Source of the DNA: Gordonia sp049847105
GTDB lineage: Bacteria; Actinomycetota; Actinomycetes; Mycobacteriales; Mycobacteriaceae
Direction of reading: 5' to 3'
DNA: 64,000 nt
Assembly (NCBI RefSeq): GCF_049847105.1
Contig: NZ_JBNCNS010000001.1
Coordinates: forward strand, 1,116,001 to 1,180,000
Shown in pieces: positions 25,744 to 34,784 of this stretch (positions are counted from its first letter, which is position 1; each line of letters opens with the position of its first letter). The position numbers and the translations under genes are program-made. The notes under the pieces were generated by a model. That model had not been told where the DNA came from, ran no database searches, and saw only the letters and a program-made list of their open reading frames with translations.

Positions 25744-27393
25744 TCAGGGCCGGTTCGGGACGGACTCGTCGCGAATCACGTCGAAGCCGCGATACCCGTC
25801 CGCCGCCACCTCCTCGATGATGTCGCGATACACGCCGAACCCACCGACGAACGGCATGAACACCCTGGGTTTTCCCGGGATGTTCGCACCCAGGTACCAG
25901 GAGTTCGCCTCGGGCATCAATGTTCGAGCAGCTCGTTCCGAGCATTCCCGGACCCAGCTGTCGACGGCGTCGGGCCGGGCCTCGATGGCCTCCGCCCCGA
26001 CGGCGTCGAGGGCCGTGAGTGCGTCGGCCACCCAATCCACGTGAAGTTCGGAGTGCAGCACCATGTTCGCCAGGACCGAGGGACTGCCGGGACCGGTCAG
26101 GTTGAAGAGGTTGGGGAATCCGGCGACCCCCAGACCGAGGTAGGTCCGTGGTCCTTCGCTCCAGGCCTGCTTGAGCGTCTCACCCCCACGCCCGACGATG
26201 TTGATCCGTTCCACCGAGCCGGTCATGGCGTCGAATCCGGTGGCCAGTACCAGCGAGTCGAGACTGATGGTACGACCACCGACGCTGATTCCGTCGGGCG
26301 TGATCCGATCGATCGGCGTCGATCGCAGGTCGACGATCTGCACGTTCGATCGATTGAATGTCTGGAAGTAGTTGTCGTCGGTGCAGATCCGCTTGGCACC
26401 GATCGGATGGTCACGCGGGATCAGGACCTCGGCCACCGCCGGGTCGTCGATCACGGAGCGGATCTCCTGCTCCCAGAACTCCCGGGCAGTGCGGTTCGCC
26501 TCGAGATCGGTCAGCTGGTCGGGGAACGTCTTGCTGAACAGGACTCCGCCCAGAAGCCAACGCTTTTCGTATGCCTCATGGCGTTCATCGTCGGACACGT
26601 CCAGCGCCGACCTCGGGTGCGGCTGATGCGGTGAGCCCCCACCGCTCTCCATCGATCGGCGACGACGCTCCGCGTAACCGGCCTTGTGGGCCGCCCGCGT
26701 CGCATCGTCGAGCGGCACGTTTCCGGCCGGGATGCTGTAATTCGGAGTCCGCTGGAAGACATGGAGCTCTGCCGCGGTCTCGGCGATGCGCGGAATGGCC
26801 TGTATGCCCGATGATCCCGTCCCGATCACCCCAACACGTCGCCCGGCGAAATCGACGCCGCCGTGCGGCCACGACGATGTGTGGTGGATATCGCCGGCGA
26901 ATGACGTCAGGCCGGGGATCTGCGGGATGTTCGCACTCGACAGCGGCCCGAGCGCGAGCACGCAGAACCTGGCCGATACCTCCTCACCGGCATCGGTGCG
27001 CACCAGCCAGCGAAGTGTCGACTCGTCGAGCGTCACGTCGACCACCCGGGTGTTCAATGCGATGTCGCGCCGGAGGTCGAATCTGTCCGCCACATGGTTG
27101 AGATAGCGCAGGATCTCGGGCTGCGTCGCGTACTTCTCGCTCCAGTCCCACTCCTGCTGAAGCTGGTCGTCGAAAGAGTATGAGTAGTCAACGCTCTCGA
27201 CGTCACAACGCGCGCCGGGATAGCGGTTCCAGTACCAGACGCCGCCCACGCCGCCACCTGCCTCATAGACTTGGACGGACTGACCGTCACGTCGAAACCG
27301 CTGTAGCGCATACAGTCCCGCGATTCCCGCACCGACCACGACGACGTCGACGGTACGCACATGTGTGGCGGCTTCTGAGTTGGTGGTGTCCAC
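25744..27393 (-). CDS. Baeyer-Villiger monooxygenase 2
   Basis: A 549-residue flavin-containing monooxygenase with the type I Baeyer-Villiger fingerprint FAGDIHHTSSW near residues 163-173. The FAD motif GAGIAG is near 21 and the NADPH motif GTGSSG near 187. VWYWNRYPGARCD and GPRTYLGLGVAGFPNLF are typical. It shares the architecture of the enzyme at 4904-6541 but is clearly a different subgroup. It converges on hsaB and diverges from the seven-gene steroid operon that starts at 27590. A role in steroid D-ring or side-chain oxidation, as known for steroid monooxygenases, is possible but unproven. Confidence 0.92.
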   Translation of the reverse strand: MDTTNSEAATHVRTVDVVVVGAGIAGLYALQRFRRDGQSVQVYEAGGGVGGVWYWNRYPGARCDVESVDYSYSFDDQLQQEWDWSEKYATQPEILRYLNHVADRFDLRRDIALNTRVVDVTLDESTLRWLVRTDAGEEVSARFCVLALGPLSSANIPQIPGLTSFAGDIHHTSSWPHGGVDFAGRRVGVIGTGSSGIQAIPRIAETAAELHVFQRTPNYSIPAGNVPLDDATRAAHKAGYAERRRRSMESGGGSPHQPHPRSALDVSDDERHEAYEKRWLLGGVLFSKTFPDQLTDLEANRTAREFWEQEIRSVIDDPAVAEVLIPRDHPIGAKRICTDDNYFQTFNRSNVQIVDLRSTPIDRITPDGISVGGRTISLDSLVLATGFDAMTGSVERINIVGRGGETLKQAWSEGPRTYLGLGVAGFPNLFNLTGPGSPSVLANMVLHSELHVDWVADALTALDAVGAEAIEARPDAVDSWVRECSERAARTLMPEANSWYLGANIPGKPRVFMPFVGGFGVYRDIIEEVAADGYRGFDVIRDESVPNRP

Positions 27394-27589
27394 GTCAATT
27401 CGCCTTCCGATCGGTACGTTTCACTGACCGTCGACGCTAGGATCGCGAGTCCGCCGAATGCCAGTACTCCTCCCGCTGATCGGCACACTCGGCACCGGTC
27501 ACATCACCCTCCCGATCATCGGGACAACGCACCTCCGCCCCTCACCCTGCTCACCTACCGTCGGTACTGGTTCACGGAAGGGGAACAGG

Positions 27590-29176
27590 ATGCACTGGGA
27601 CGACGAAGTAGATGTGCTCGTCGCGGGATCGGGCGGCGGACTCGCCGGCGCCTACACCGCGGCACGCGAAGGACTGCGGGTGGCCGTGGTCGAGGCGACC
27701 GACAAGTTCGGGGGTACCACCGCGTACTCCGGCGGCGGCGGGATGTGGTTTCCGTGTAACCCGGCCTTGCGTCGAGCGGGCACCGACGACACCCTCGACG
27801 CGGCGCTCGAGTACTTCCACGCCGTGGTCGGCGAGCGCACTCCGGCCGATCTCCAGCAGACCTACATCCGTCGCGGATCCGACGTGATCGAGTATCTGGA
27901 GAGCGATCCCGCGTTTGCCTTCGAGATGTTCCCCTGGCCCGACTATTTCGGGAAGGCACCTGGCGCACGGCTCGACGGTCAGCGCCACATCACTCCCGTA
28001 CCTTTGCCCGCGTCGGAACTCGGCGACCTACGTGACTCGTTGCGCGGCCCGCTCGACACCGATCGGCTTGGTGCGCCACCGCCGGACCTGCTCATCGGCG
28101 GACAAGCGCTCATCGGACGATTTCTCAAGGCCATCAGCCGCTTCCCCAATGCGTCACTACACCTCGATTCGCCTCTGGTCGACCTCGTCGTCGAGGACGG
28201 TTCGGTGGTCGGGGCGATCGTCGAACACGACGGGACGCGCCGTGCGATCCGGACCTTCCGTGGCGTGCTGCTGGCCGCCGGTGGCTTCGAGCAGAACGAC
28301 GAGATGCGCGATCGGTTCGGGGTTCCCGGCTCGGCGCGCGACACGATGGGATCGTGGGGAAATCTCGGCCGCGCACATCAGGCCGCGATCACCGCCGGCG
28401 CAGACCTCGACCTCATGGATCAGGCATGGTGGTCGCCCGGAATGACCCATCCGGACGGGCGCTCGGCGTTTGCCCTGTGGTTCACCGGTGGCATCTTCGT
28501 GAACCAGGAAGGGCAGCGATTCGTCAACGAGTCCGCACCGTATGACCGATTGGGCCGCGAGGCCATCCAGGCCATCGAACAGGAAACACTGGCCCTGCCG
28601 TTCTGGATGGTCTACGACGACAAGGAAGGTGTGGTCCCGCCGGTCAAGGCATCCAACGTGTCCATGGTGGACACCGAGGATTACGAGTCCGCGGGACTGT
28701 GGCACTCCGCCGACACGCTGGAGGATCTCGCCGCCCGGATCGGTGTCGACCCGACCGGACTCGTAGCGACCATCGAGCGCTTCAACAAGTTCGTGGCCGA
28801 CGGCGTCGATCCGGACTTCGGCCGTGGCGACGAGGCGTATGACCGAGCGTTCTCCGGCGGCGAGCCGCCGATGGTCCCGATCGACCAGCCGCCCTATCAC
28901 GCTGCAGCCTTTGGCATCTCCGACCTCGGAACCAAGGGCGGAGTGCACACCGACAGTGCCGGGGCCGCTCTCGACAAGACGGGCCGACGAATCGATGGCC
29001 TCTACGCCGCGGGCAACACGATGGCCGCGGTGAGTGGGACCACCTACCCGGGCGGCGGCAACCCTATCGGCGCCTCGGTCCTGTTCAGCCACCTCGCCGT
29101 CCTCGACATGCTCTCCCGTACCGGAGAACCCGGCCCCGACACCACGATCTCGAGGAGTTCCGATGAATCCGAATGA
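27590..29176 (+). CDS. KstD-family FAD-dependent dehydrogenase
   Basis: A 528-residue flavoprotein of the fumarate reductase/3-ketosteroid dehydrogenase family. The FAD motif GSGGGLAGAY is near residue 12, TAYSGGGGMWFP near 46, and the C-terminal FAD loop YAAGNTMAAVSGTTYPGGG ends in NPIGASVLFSHLA. The C-terminal sequence differs from true KstD (which reads AGPGATIGP), so delta1 activity is uncertain. AAGGGGAAC precedes ATG 27590. It heads a compact seven-gene operon and overlaps the ketosteroid isomerase gene by 14 bases. A second dehydrogenation on a steroid A or B ring is the best guess. Confidence 0.85.
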   Translation: MHWDDEVDVLVAGSGGGLAGAYTAAREGLRVAVVEATDKFGGTTAYSGGGGMWFPCNPALRRAGTDDTLDAALEYFHAVVGERTPADLQQTYIRRGSDVIEYLESDPAFAFEMFPWPDYFGKAPGARLDGQRHITPVPLPASELGDLRDSLRGPLDTDRLGAPPPDLLIGGQALIGRFLKAISRFPNASLHLDSPLVDLVVEDGSVVGAIVEHDGTRRAIRTFRGVLLAAGGFEQNDEMRDRFGVPGSARDTMGSWGNLGRAHQAAITAGADLDLMDQAWWSPGMTHPDGRSAFALWFTGGIFVNQEGQRFVNESAPYDRLGREAIQAIEQETLALPFWMVYDDKEGVVPPVKASNVSMVDTEDYESAGLWHSADTLEDLAARIGVDPTGLVATIERFNKFVADGVDPDFGRGDEAYDRAFSGGEPPMVPIDQPPYHAAAFGISDLGTKGGVHTDSAGAALDKTGRRIDGLYAAGNTMAAVSGTTYPGGGNPIGASVLFSHLAVLDMLSRTGEPGPDTTISRSSDESE

Positions 29177-29540
29177 CCTGATCCGCTCCCGAGTCCTGCA
29201 ATATCTGTCGGCGATCGGGTCCGGAACGGCCGCGGACATCGCCGCCCTGTACGCCGACGGCGCCACCGTCGAGGACCCCGTCGGTTCCGACATCCGAACC
29301 GGCCGAACGGCGATCGAGGAATTCTACGGCCCGCTCAGCGGCGCCGACTGCGACGCCGAACTCCTCACCCTGCGCGTGTCCGGCCACACCGCAGCATTTC
29401 ACTTCCGCGTCACCACACGAACCCCCGACCAGGTCATCGTCGTCGAACCCATTGACATCATGACGTTCGACGACGATGCCCAGATCACCAGCATGCGTGC
29501 GGTCTGGGCACCCGACGACCTGACCATCAAGAACCGATAG
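29163..29540 (+). CDS. Steroid delta5-3-ketosteroid isomerase (KSI)
   Basis: A 125-residue NTF2-fold isomerase that moves the double bond from delta5 to delta4 in 3-ketosteroids. The catalytic residues of the Comamonas enzyme are all in register: Tyr14 in VLQYLSAI, the general base Asp38 in ATVEDPVGSD, and Asp98 in EPIDIMTF (Asp99 in Comamonas numbering). Length equals the classical enzyme. The ATG lies inside the end of the preceding flavoprotein gene, preceded by GAGGAG. In the operon it stands between two flavin dehydrogenases, which suggests it removes misplaced double bonds during A-ring oxidation. Confidence 0.92.
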   Translation: MNPNDLIRSRVLQYLSAIGSGTAADIAALYADGATVEDPVGSDIRTGRTAIEEFYGPLSGADCDAELLTLRVSGHTAAFHFRVTTRTPDQVIVVEPIDIMTFDDDAQITSMRAVWAPDDLTIKNR

Positions 29541-29551
29541 AGAGACCGGAC

Positions 29552-31216
29552 ATGACCACAGATGAACTGCAGTGGGATCGCGACGTCGACTTCGTCGTGG
29601 TCGGGAGCGGGGCGGGCGGGCTCACCGGTGCGTTGGCCGCTGCCGCGGAAGGACTCGATACGCTCATCATCGAGAAGGCCTCGGTCTTCGGCGGTAGCAC
29701 GGCGCTGTCGGGCGGCGGGGTATGGATTCCGAACAACGCCACCCTTCGCCGCGAAGGGATCGTCGACTCACGCGAGAATGTGCGCGCCTATCTCGACGCC
29801 GTCGTCGGCGACCGAGTTCCCTCCGCCAACGTCGACGCCTTCATCGACGAGGGACCGCGGATGGTCGAGTTCCTGGAGAAGACCAGTCCGCACATGCGTT
29901 TCCAGTGGTGTCCGGGCTACTCCGACTACCATCCGGAGCGGCCCGGCGGCCGTCCGGAAGGCCGGTCGATCGAGCCGCTGCCGGTCGATCTCAAGCAACT
30001 CGGCGAGGACGAGAACCGGTTGCGCCCGGCCGCACTGGCCACGCCTCCCGGTCTGTTCATCACATCCAAGGACTTCGTCGCCCTCAACATGGTGATGCGC
30101 ACCTGGAAGGGCAGGCGGACCGCGTTGATGACGGGCCTGCGGGCAGTCAAAGCGGTTGTCCTGCGGCGCCATATGGACACGCTCGGCCGAGCACTCGTCG
30201 CCCGGCTCCGACTGGCGTTGAAGGACGCGGGCGTGCCACTGCTCCTCGACACGCCCTTGGAGTCACTCATCACCGACGCGTCCGGTGCGGTGATCGGCGT
30301 CGTCGCCGATCACCGTGGCGAACAGATCCGCATCCGGGCCCGGGCCGGAGTGTTGCTGGCGACCGGAGGGTTCGAACACAACGACGAGATGCGCAAACGC
30401 CATCTCCCGTCCGGCGGGCAGGACGACTACAGCGCGGCGTCGAAGGACAACACGGGAGACGGAATAGTCGCCGGCGCCGACGTCGGTGCCGCGGTGGATC
30501 TCATGGACGACGCCTGGTGGATGCCGTCCTTCCAGCGTCCAGACGGCATCAACCAGGTGCTGGTGTCCGAGCGATCGATTCCGCGTTCGATCATCGTCGA
30601 TCAAAGCGGCCACCGGTTCACCAACGAGGCGGCGCCCTATGTGACCTTCGTGCACGCCCAACTGGCAGGCGGTCACGAACCGGCCTGGTTCATCTTCGAT
30701 CGCACCGCGAAGAACCGGTATCCGATCGGCGGCATCATGCCTGGACAGTCGTTCCCTGCGGACTGGTCACAGAACGGTCTCCTGGTGAAGGCGAGCACCC
30801 TCGGGGAGCTCGCCGCCGCCATCGACGTCGACCCTGCCGCATTGACCGGAACCGTGGAGCGCTACAACGGTTTCGCGCGCGGCGGCAAGGATCTCGATCA
30901 CGGTCGCGGCGACAGTGCATACGACAACTACTACGGCGACCCGAGTCTCGATCAGCCAACGCTCGACGTTCTCGATCGCGGCCCGTTCTATGCGCTCCGC
31001 ATGCGTGCCGGTGACCTCGGCACGAAGGGTGGTCTCGTGTACAACGCCGACGCACAGATCCTGCGCAACGACGGAACCGTCATCGACGGTCTCTTCGCGA
31101 CCGGCAACACGTCGGCCTCGGTGATGGGCAACGACTACGCGGGCGCCGGTGCGACCATCGGTCCCGCCATGGTCTTCGGCTACGTCGCGGCACGCCGCGC
31201 CGCTGCCGACCGCTGA
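29552..31216 (+). CDS. kstD: 3-ketosteroid delta1-dehydrogenase, KstD
   Basis: A 554-residue FAD enzyme that introduces the 1,2 double bond into 3-ketosteroids. The FAD motif GSGAGGLTGA is near residue 18, then FGGSTALSGGGVWIPNN, WCPGYSDYHPE with the conserved tyrosine, and the C-terminal GDLGTKGGL, ATGNTSASVMGNDYAGAG and ATIGPAMVFGY typical of KstD. It starts 11 bases after the isomerase stop. A second KstD of the same class is at 42337-44088; the two differ clearly, so they probably prefer different steroids. Confidence 0.92.
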   Translation: MTTDELQWDRDVDFVVVGSGAGGLTGALAAAAEGLDTLIIEKASVFGGSTALSGGGVWIPNNATLRREGIVDSRENVRAYLDAVVGDRVPSANVDAFIDEGPRMVEFLEKTSPHMRFQWCPGYSDYHPERPGGRPEGRSIEPLPVDLKQLGEDENRLRPAALATPPGLFITSKDFVALNMVMRTWKGRRTALMTGLRAVKAVVLRRHMDTLGRALVARLRLALKDAGVPLLLDTPLESLITDASGAVIGVVADHRGEQIRIRARAGVLLATGGFEHNDEMRKRHLPSGGQDDYSAASKDNTGDGIVAGADVGAAVDLMDDAWWMPSFQRPDGINQVLVSERSIPRSIIVDQSGHRFTNEAAPYVTFVHAQLAGGHEPAWFIFDRTAKNRYPIGGIMPGQSFPADWSQNGLLVKASTLGELAAAIDVDPAALTGTVERYNGFARGGKDLDHGRGDSAYDNYYGDPSLDQPTLDVLDRGPFYALRMRAGDLGTKGGLVYNADAQILRNDGTVIDGLFATGNTSASVMGNDYAGAGATIGPAMVFGYVAARRAAADR

Positions 31217-31224
31217 GGCCTCCG

Positions 31225-31515
31225 ATGCAAGAGTTGACCTGCGGTACTTGCCGAACCACCGTCCTCGCAGAGAAATTCAGTCCGAGCCATACCAGCATTC
31301 AATGGCTCGAGGATGCCGCCCACGCGTGCCCCGAATTCGCTCGCATCATCGCGGCCGGCGAGAACGTGAGCGCCATTCCGACCTGTCCCGCACTCCGCGA
31401 AACCATCGAAGAGGCCGCCCGCAACGGGCGGTTGGCGACCGACAGCATTCGGGTCGAGCCGACCCGCGGACTGCCCCACCGATTGCGCCGCGATCAGAAC
31501 ACCCCAGGAGATTGA
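31225..31515 (+). CDS. Small conserved Cys-containing protein
   Basis: A 96-residue protein of unknown function. It begins MQELTCGTCRTTVLAEKFSP, with a CxxC pair at residues 6 and 9 and further cysteines near 35 (HACPEF) and 54 (PTCPAL). Four cysteines could bind a metal or Fe-S cluster, but no known ferredoxin pattern is matched. It starts eight bases after kstD and ends four bases before the HSD gene, so it is firmly within the operon. It could be an electron-transfer or assembly partner of the flavin dehydrogenases; this is a guess. Confidence 0.7.
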   Translation: MQELTCGTCRTTVLAEKFSPSHTSIQWLEDAAHACPEFARIIAAGENVSAIPTCPALRETIEEAARNGRLATDSIRVEPTRGLPHRLRRDQNTPGD

Positions 31516-31519
31516 GATC

Positions 31520-32311
31520 ATGAGCACTCCAGTAACACCATCGGACACAGCACAATTGGCCGGCAAGGTGATCGTCGTCAGCGGCGGTGCGCGCGGCCTC
31601 GGCTCGGCGTTCGCGCATCGCATCGTCGCGCGCGGCGGCAAGGTGGTGATCGGCGACATCCTCGACGACGTGGGCAAGCAGACCGCCGAAGATCTCGGTG
31701 ACGCCGCACGCTACGTCCGTCTCGACGTCACCGATCCCGACCAGTGGGCGGAAGCCGTCGCACACGCACAAGCCGAATTCGGCTCCCTCACAGGGATCGT
31801 CAACAACGCCGGGATCTCGACGGGAGCATTCGTCGAGCAGGACACGCTGGAGAACTTCCGACAGGTCCTCGAGATCAACCTCGTCGGCGTGTTCAACGGC
31901 ATCCGCGCCGCCATCGCACCTCTGCGAGCGGCGGGCGGCGGATCGATCGTCAACATCTCTTCTGCAGCCGGTCTCACCGGATTGCCACTCACCAGCGGCT
32001 ACGGTGCATCGAAATGGGGCGTCCGCGGACTGACCAAGATCACCGCGGTAGAACTCGCCACGGATCGCATCCGCGTCAACTCGGTCCACCCCGGGATGAC
32101 CTACACGCCGATGACATCGTCGATCGGTATCGAGACCGGCGATGGCAAATATCCCAACACGCCGATTGGTCGGGTGGGGCTCCCGGACGAGATCGCCGGC
32201 GCCGTCAGCTTCCTCCTGTCCGACGATGCCGCATACATGACCGGTGCCGAGCTCGCCGTGGACGGCGGATGGACCGCGGGCCCCACCGTCGCCTACGCGA
32301 TGGGACAGTGA
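31520..32311 (+). CDS. 3-alpha/20-beta-hydroxysteroid dehydrogenase-like SDR
   Basis: A 263-residue SDR with SGGARGLG for the cofactor, NNAGIS, serine in NISSAAGLTG and the catalytic YGASK. The stretch HPGMTYTPMTSSIGIETGDG and the C-terminal VDGGWTAGP resemble the 3-alpha,20-beta-hydroxysteroid dehydrogenase of Streptomyces and FabG3 (Rv2002) of M. tuberculosis. It starts five bases after the small Cys protein gene and ends three bases before the hydrolase start. In the operon it would oxidise a 3-hydroxyl to the 3-ketone that the flavin dehydrogenases need. Confidence 0.87.
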   Translation: MSTPVTPSDTAQLAGKVIVVSGGARGLGSAFAHRIVARGGKVVIGDILDDVGKQTAEDLGDAARYVRLDVTDPDQWAEAVAHAQAEFGSLTGIVNNAGISTGAFVEQDTLENFRQVLEINLVGVFNGIRAAIAPLRAAGGGSIVNISSAAGLTGLPLTSGYGASKWGVRGLTKITAVELATDRIRVNSVHPGMTYTPMTSSIGIETGDGKYPNTPIGRVGLPDEIAGAVSFLLSDDAAYMTGAELAVDGGWTAGPTVAYAMGQ

Positions 32312-32313
32312 TC

Positions 32314-33237
32314 ATGACCGTGACAAATCCCGCTGCGACGAATCCCGCTGCGACGAATCCCGCTGTGACGATCCCCGGGGTGACGACACGCGAGATCGCC
32401 ACCTCCCGTGGCGTACTCCGCTACCACGAGGCCGGCGACGGACCGGTCCTGCTGCTTCTGCACGGCTCAGGTCCCGGCGTCACCGGGCTCCGCAACTTCA
32501 GCGGAAATCTATCGTTCTTCGCGGAGCATTTCCGTTGCCTCGTCCTGGAATTCCCAGGTTTCGGCGTCAGCGACGACTTCGGCGGCCATCCGATGGTCAC
32601 CGCGCTGGCCGCGGTCGAGGAGTTCGTCGACGCGCTGGAACTGACGGATGCCGCGATCATCGGCAACTCGATGGGCGGCGGCGTCGCCCTGAGCTATGCG
32701 GCCGCCCACCCGGACAAGGTCCGGAGCCTCGTCACGATCGGCGGGATCGGCAAGAACCTCTTCAGCCCGGGACCCAGTGAAGGAATCCGGCTCCTGCAAG
32801 AATTCACCGACGACCCGAACCGCGAGCGACTCGTGCGCTGGCTGCACTCGATGGTCTACGACCCCGCCTTGATCACCGACGACCTCATCGAGGAACGCTG
32901 GGCGCAGGCCACCGAGCCCGGCACGCTCGAGAGCGCGCGACGGATGTACGGGTCAACGGCATTCGCCGCGATGATCGCGGCGATGGAGAACTCGGACACT
33001 CCCCCGCCCTGGGCGACGATGCACAAGGTCAGCGCACCCACTTTGCTGACGTGGGGCCGCGACGATCGCGTGAGCCCGCTGGACATGGCGTTGATTCCGA
33101 TGCGGACCATCCCGAACGCCGAGCTGCACGTGTTCCCGCAATGCGGCCACTGGGCGATGATCGAGCAGAAGTCGGCTTTCGAGAGCGCGGTGTCTGCGTT
33201 TCTGCGGCGGGTGCCCGCCGTCGGCGGCACCCGATAG
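32314..33237 (+). CDS. Meta-cleavage product hydrolase, HsaD-like
   Basis: A 307-residue alpha/beta hydrolase. HsaD hydrolyses the C-C bond of the ring-cleaved product of HsaC (4,9-DSHA). The triad is Ser119 in GNSMGGG, Asp250 in WGRDDRVSP and His279 in QCGHWAMIEQ. HGSGPGV supplies the oxyanion region as in BphD/HsaD enzymes. The N-terminus is odd: residues 3-17 are three near-identical five-residue repeats of the type TNPAA, encoded by 15-base tandem repeats. No other HsaD candidate is in the window, so it is probably the functional HsaD although separated from hsaA, hsaC and hsaB. Confidence 0.85.
   Translation: MTVTNPAATNPAATNPAVTIPGVTTREIATSRGVLRYHEAGDGPVLLLLHGSGPGVTGLRNFSGNLSFFAEHFRCLVLEFPGFGVSDDFGGHPMVTALAAVEEFVDALELTDAAIIGNSMGGGVALSYAAAHPDKVRSLVTIGGIGKNLFSPGPSEGIRLLQEFTDDPNRERLVRWLHSMVYDPALITDDLIEERWAQATEPGTLESARRMYGSTAFAAMIAAMENSDTPPPWATMHKVSAPTLLTWGRDDRVSPLDMALIPMRTIPNAELHVFPQCGHWAMIEQKSAFESAVSAFLRRVPAVGGTR
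32322..32366 (+). repeat. 15-bp tandem repeat, three copies, in coding sequence
   Basis: Three direct copies of ACGAATCCCGCTGCG (with one or two differences) encode the repeated TNPAA/T at the N-terminus of the hydrolase. The period is a multiple of three, so copy-number changes keep the frame. Confidence 0.85.
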
Positions 33238-33263
33238 CGACAGTCACCCACAGGAGGCCAGGC

Positions 33264-34742
33264 ATGACCAGCACGCCCAGATCCGTCCGACCGCTCGCAG
33301 CGTCCGAAATCGACCAGTTCACCTACCAAACCGACGTGCTGGTGATCGGATTCGGCTGTGCCGGAGCGGCTGCCGCTCTCGAGGCGGACGCTGCCGGCGC
33401 CGACACGATCCTTCTCGAGCGGCAGAGCGGTGGAGGTGGATCGGCCGCGTTGTCCGGCGGCGAGATCTATCTGGGCGGCGGCACAGGAATCCAGCAGGCG
33501 TGCGGATTCACGGATACGCCTGCGGAGATGGAGAAGTTCCTGCTCGCGGCCCTCGGCCCGGACGCCGACGCCGACAAGGTCCGACGTTACTGCCGCGGGA
33601 GTGTCGAGCACTACGAATGGCTGGTCGCACAGGGTGTTCCGTTCAAGCCCTCGCTGTGGGACTCACCCACCTGGGTCCCGCCGACCGACGACGGCCTTAT
33701 GTGGATGGGAGAGAACGCCCATCCCTTCTGCGATCTCGCGACGCCTGTACCCCGCGGCCACCGCGTCACGTCCGACGGCTTCGGCGGCAAGGTTCTGATG
33801 GCCGTGCTGGGTGACGCGATCGCGGCATCGGATGTTGCCGTCCACACCGATACCGCGGTCCAACGGCTCATCGTCGAGAACAACCGCGTCGTCGGCGTAT
33901 CCGCGCGCCATTTCGGCGAGGCCGTCACCTACCGGGCGCGGGGCGGGGTTGTGATCACGACCGGCGGGTTTGCCGACAACACCGAGATGGTCGCTCAGCA
34001 CGCTCCACAGCTGGTCGGTCTGGGCGTGAACAGCGACGGCGGCGACGACGGTCGCGGTATCCGGATGGCACAAGCCGCCGGTGCCGCGATCCAGCACATG
34101 TCGGCCGGCCAGGTCGGCATTTCGTTGATCCCCGGGATGATGGTCCGCGGGATGATCGTGAACGAACTGGGCCAGCGCTTCATCAACGAGGACGTGTATC
34201 CCGGCCTCGTCGGTCAGGCCGCTCTGTTCAAGCATGGCTTACGGGTCTGGGTGATTCTCGACGAGAAGGGGTACGAGGAGGTCCCGGAGGACGAGAGATG
34301 GGGCGTGGTACCTCATTTCGTCGCCGAGTCCGTCTCGGAGCTCGAACGCGAGATCGGCATGCCTGACGGAGCCCTACAGAACACCGTGGCCGAATACAAC
34401 CGGTATGCCGGCGAGGGCATCGATCCCTACTTCCACAAGTCCGCCCGGTGGTTGCGGCCATTGCAGGCTCCATTCGCCGCCATCGACGTCCGCAAGGGCA
34501 TCGCCCCACCGGAATACGGTGCCGCCGGTGGCGGCGGAGCAGAGGTCTTCACCCTCGGTGGCGTGTGCACCACAGTCGACGGGGCGGTCCTGGATCTCGA
34601 CGGAGAGGCGATACCAGGGCTCTTCGCGGCCGGGCGCGCGACGTCGGGCCTGCACTCCTGGGGCTACATCAGTGGCACCTCACTGGGCGACGGCACCTTC
34701 TTCGGCCGACGCGCCGGCGCCGCTGCGGCCGAAAGGCGTTGA
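33264..34742 (+). CDS. 3-ketosteroid delta4-(5-alpha)-dehydrogenase-like flavoprotein
   Basis: A 492-residue FAD enzyme closely resembling the delta4-(5-alpha)-3-ketosteroid dehydrogenase of Rhodococcus jostii RHA1. Shared features are VVIGFGCAG-like FAD motif near residue 26, ALSGGEIYLGGGTGIQQACG, YCRGSVEHYEWLVAQGVPFK and TPVPRGHRV. The C-terminal AAGRATSGLHSWGYISGTSL is followed by GDGTFFGRRAG. This enzyme class oxidises 5-alpha-reduced 3-ketosteroids to delta4-3-ketosteroids. CAGGAGG precedes the ATG. It is the seventh and last gene of the operon, which would convert saturated 3-hydroxysteroids to 1,4-dien-3-ones. Confidence 0.9.
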   Translation: MTSTPRSVRPLAASEIDQFTYQTDVLVIGFGCAGAAAALEADAAGADTILLERQSGGGGSAALSGGEIYLGGGTGIQQACGFTDTPAEMEKFLLAALGPDADADKVRRYCRGSVEHYEWLVAQGVPFKPSLWDSPTWVPPTDDGLMWMGENAHPFCDLATPVPRGHRVTSDGFGGKVLMAVLGDAIAASDVAVHTDTAVQRLIVENNRVVGVSARHFGEAVTYRARGGVVITTGGFADNTEMVAQHAPQLVGLGVNSDGGDDGRGIRMAQAAGAAIQHMSAGQVGISLIPGMMVRGMIVNELGQRFINEDVYPGLVGQAALFKHGLRVWVILDEKGYEEVPEDERWGVVPHFVAESVSELEREIGMPDGALQNTVAEYNRYAGEGIDPYFHKSARWLRPLQAPFAAIDVRKGIAPPEYGAAGGGGAEVFTLGGVCTTVDGAVLDLDGEAIPGLFAAGRATSGLHSWGYISGTSLGDGTFFGRRAGAAAAERR

Positions 34743-34784
34743 CAACGCCACACTCCTGGGACACGTGCCAAGACTCGTCACCCA

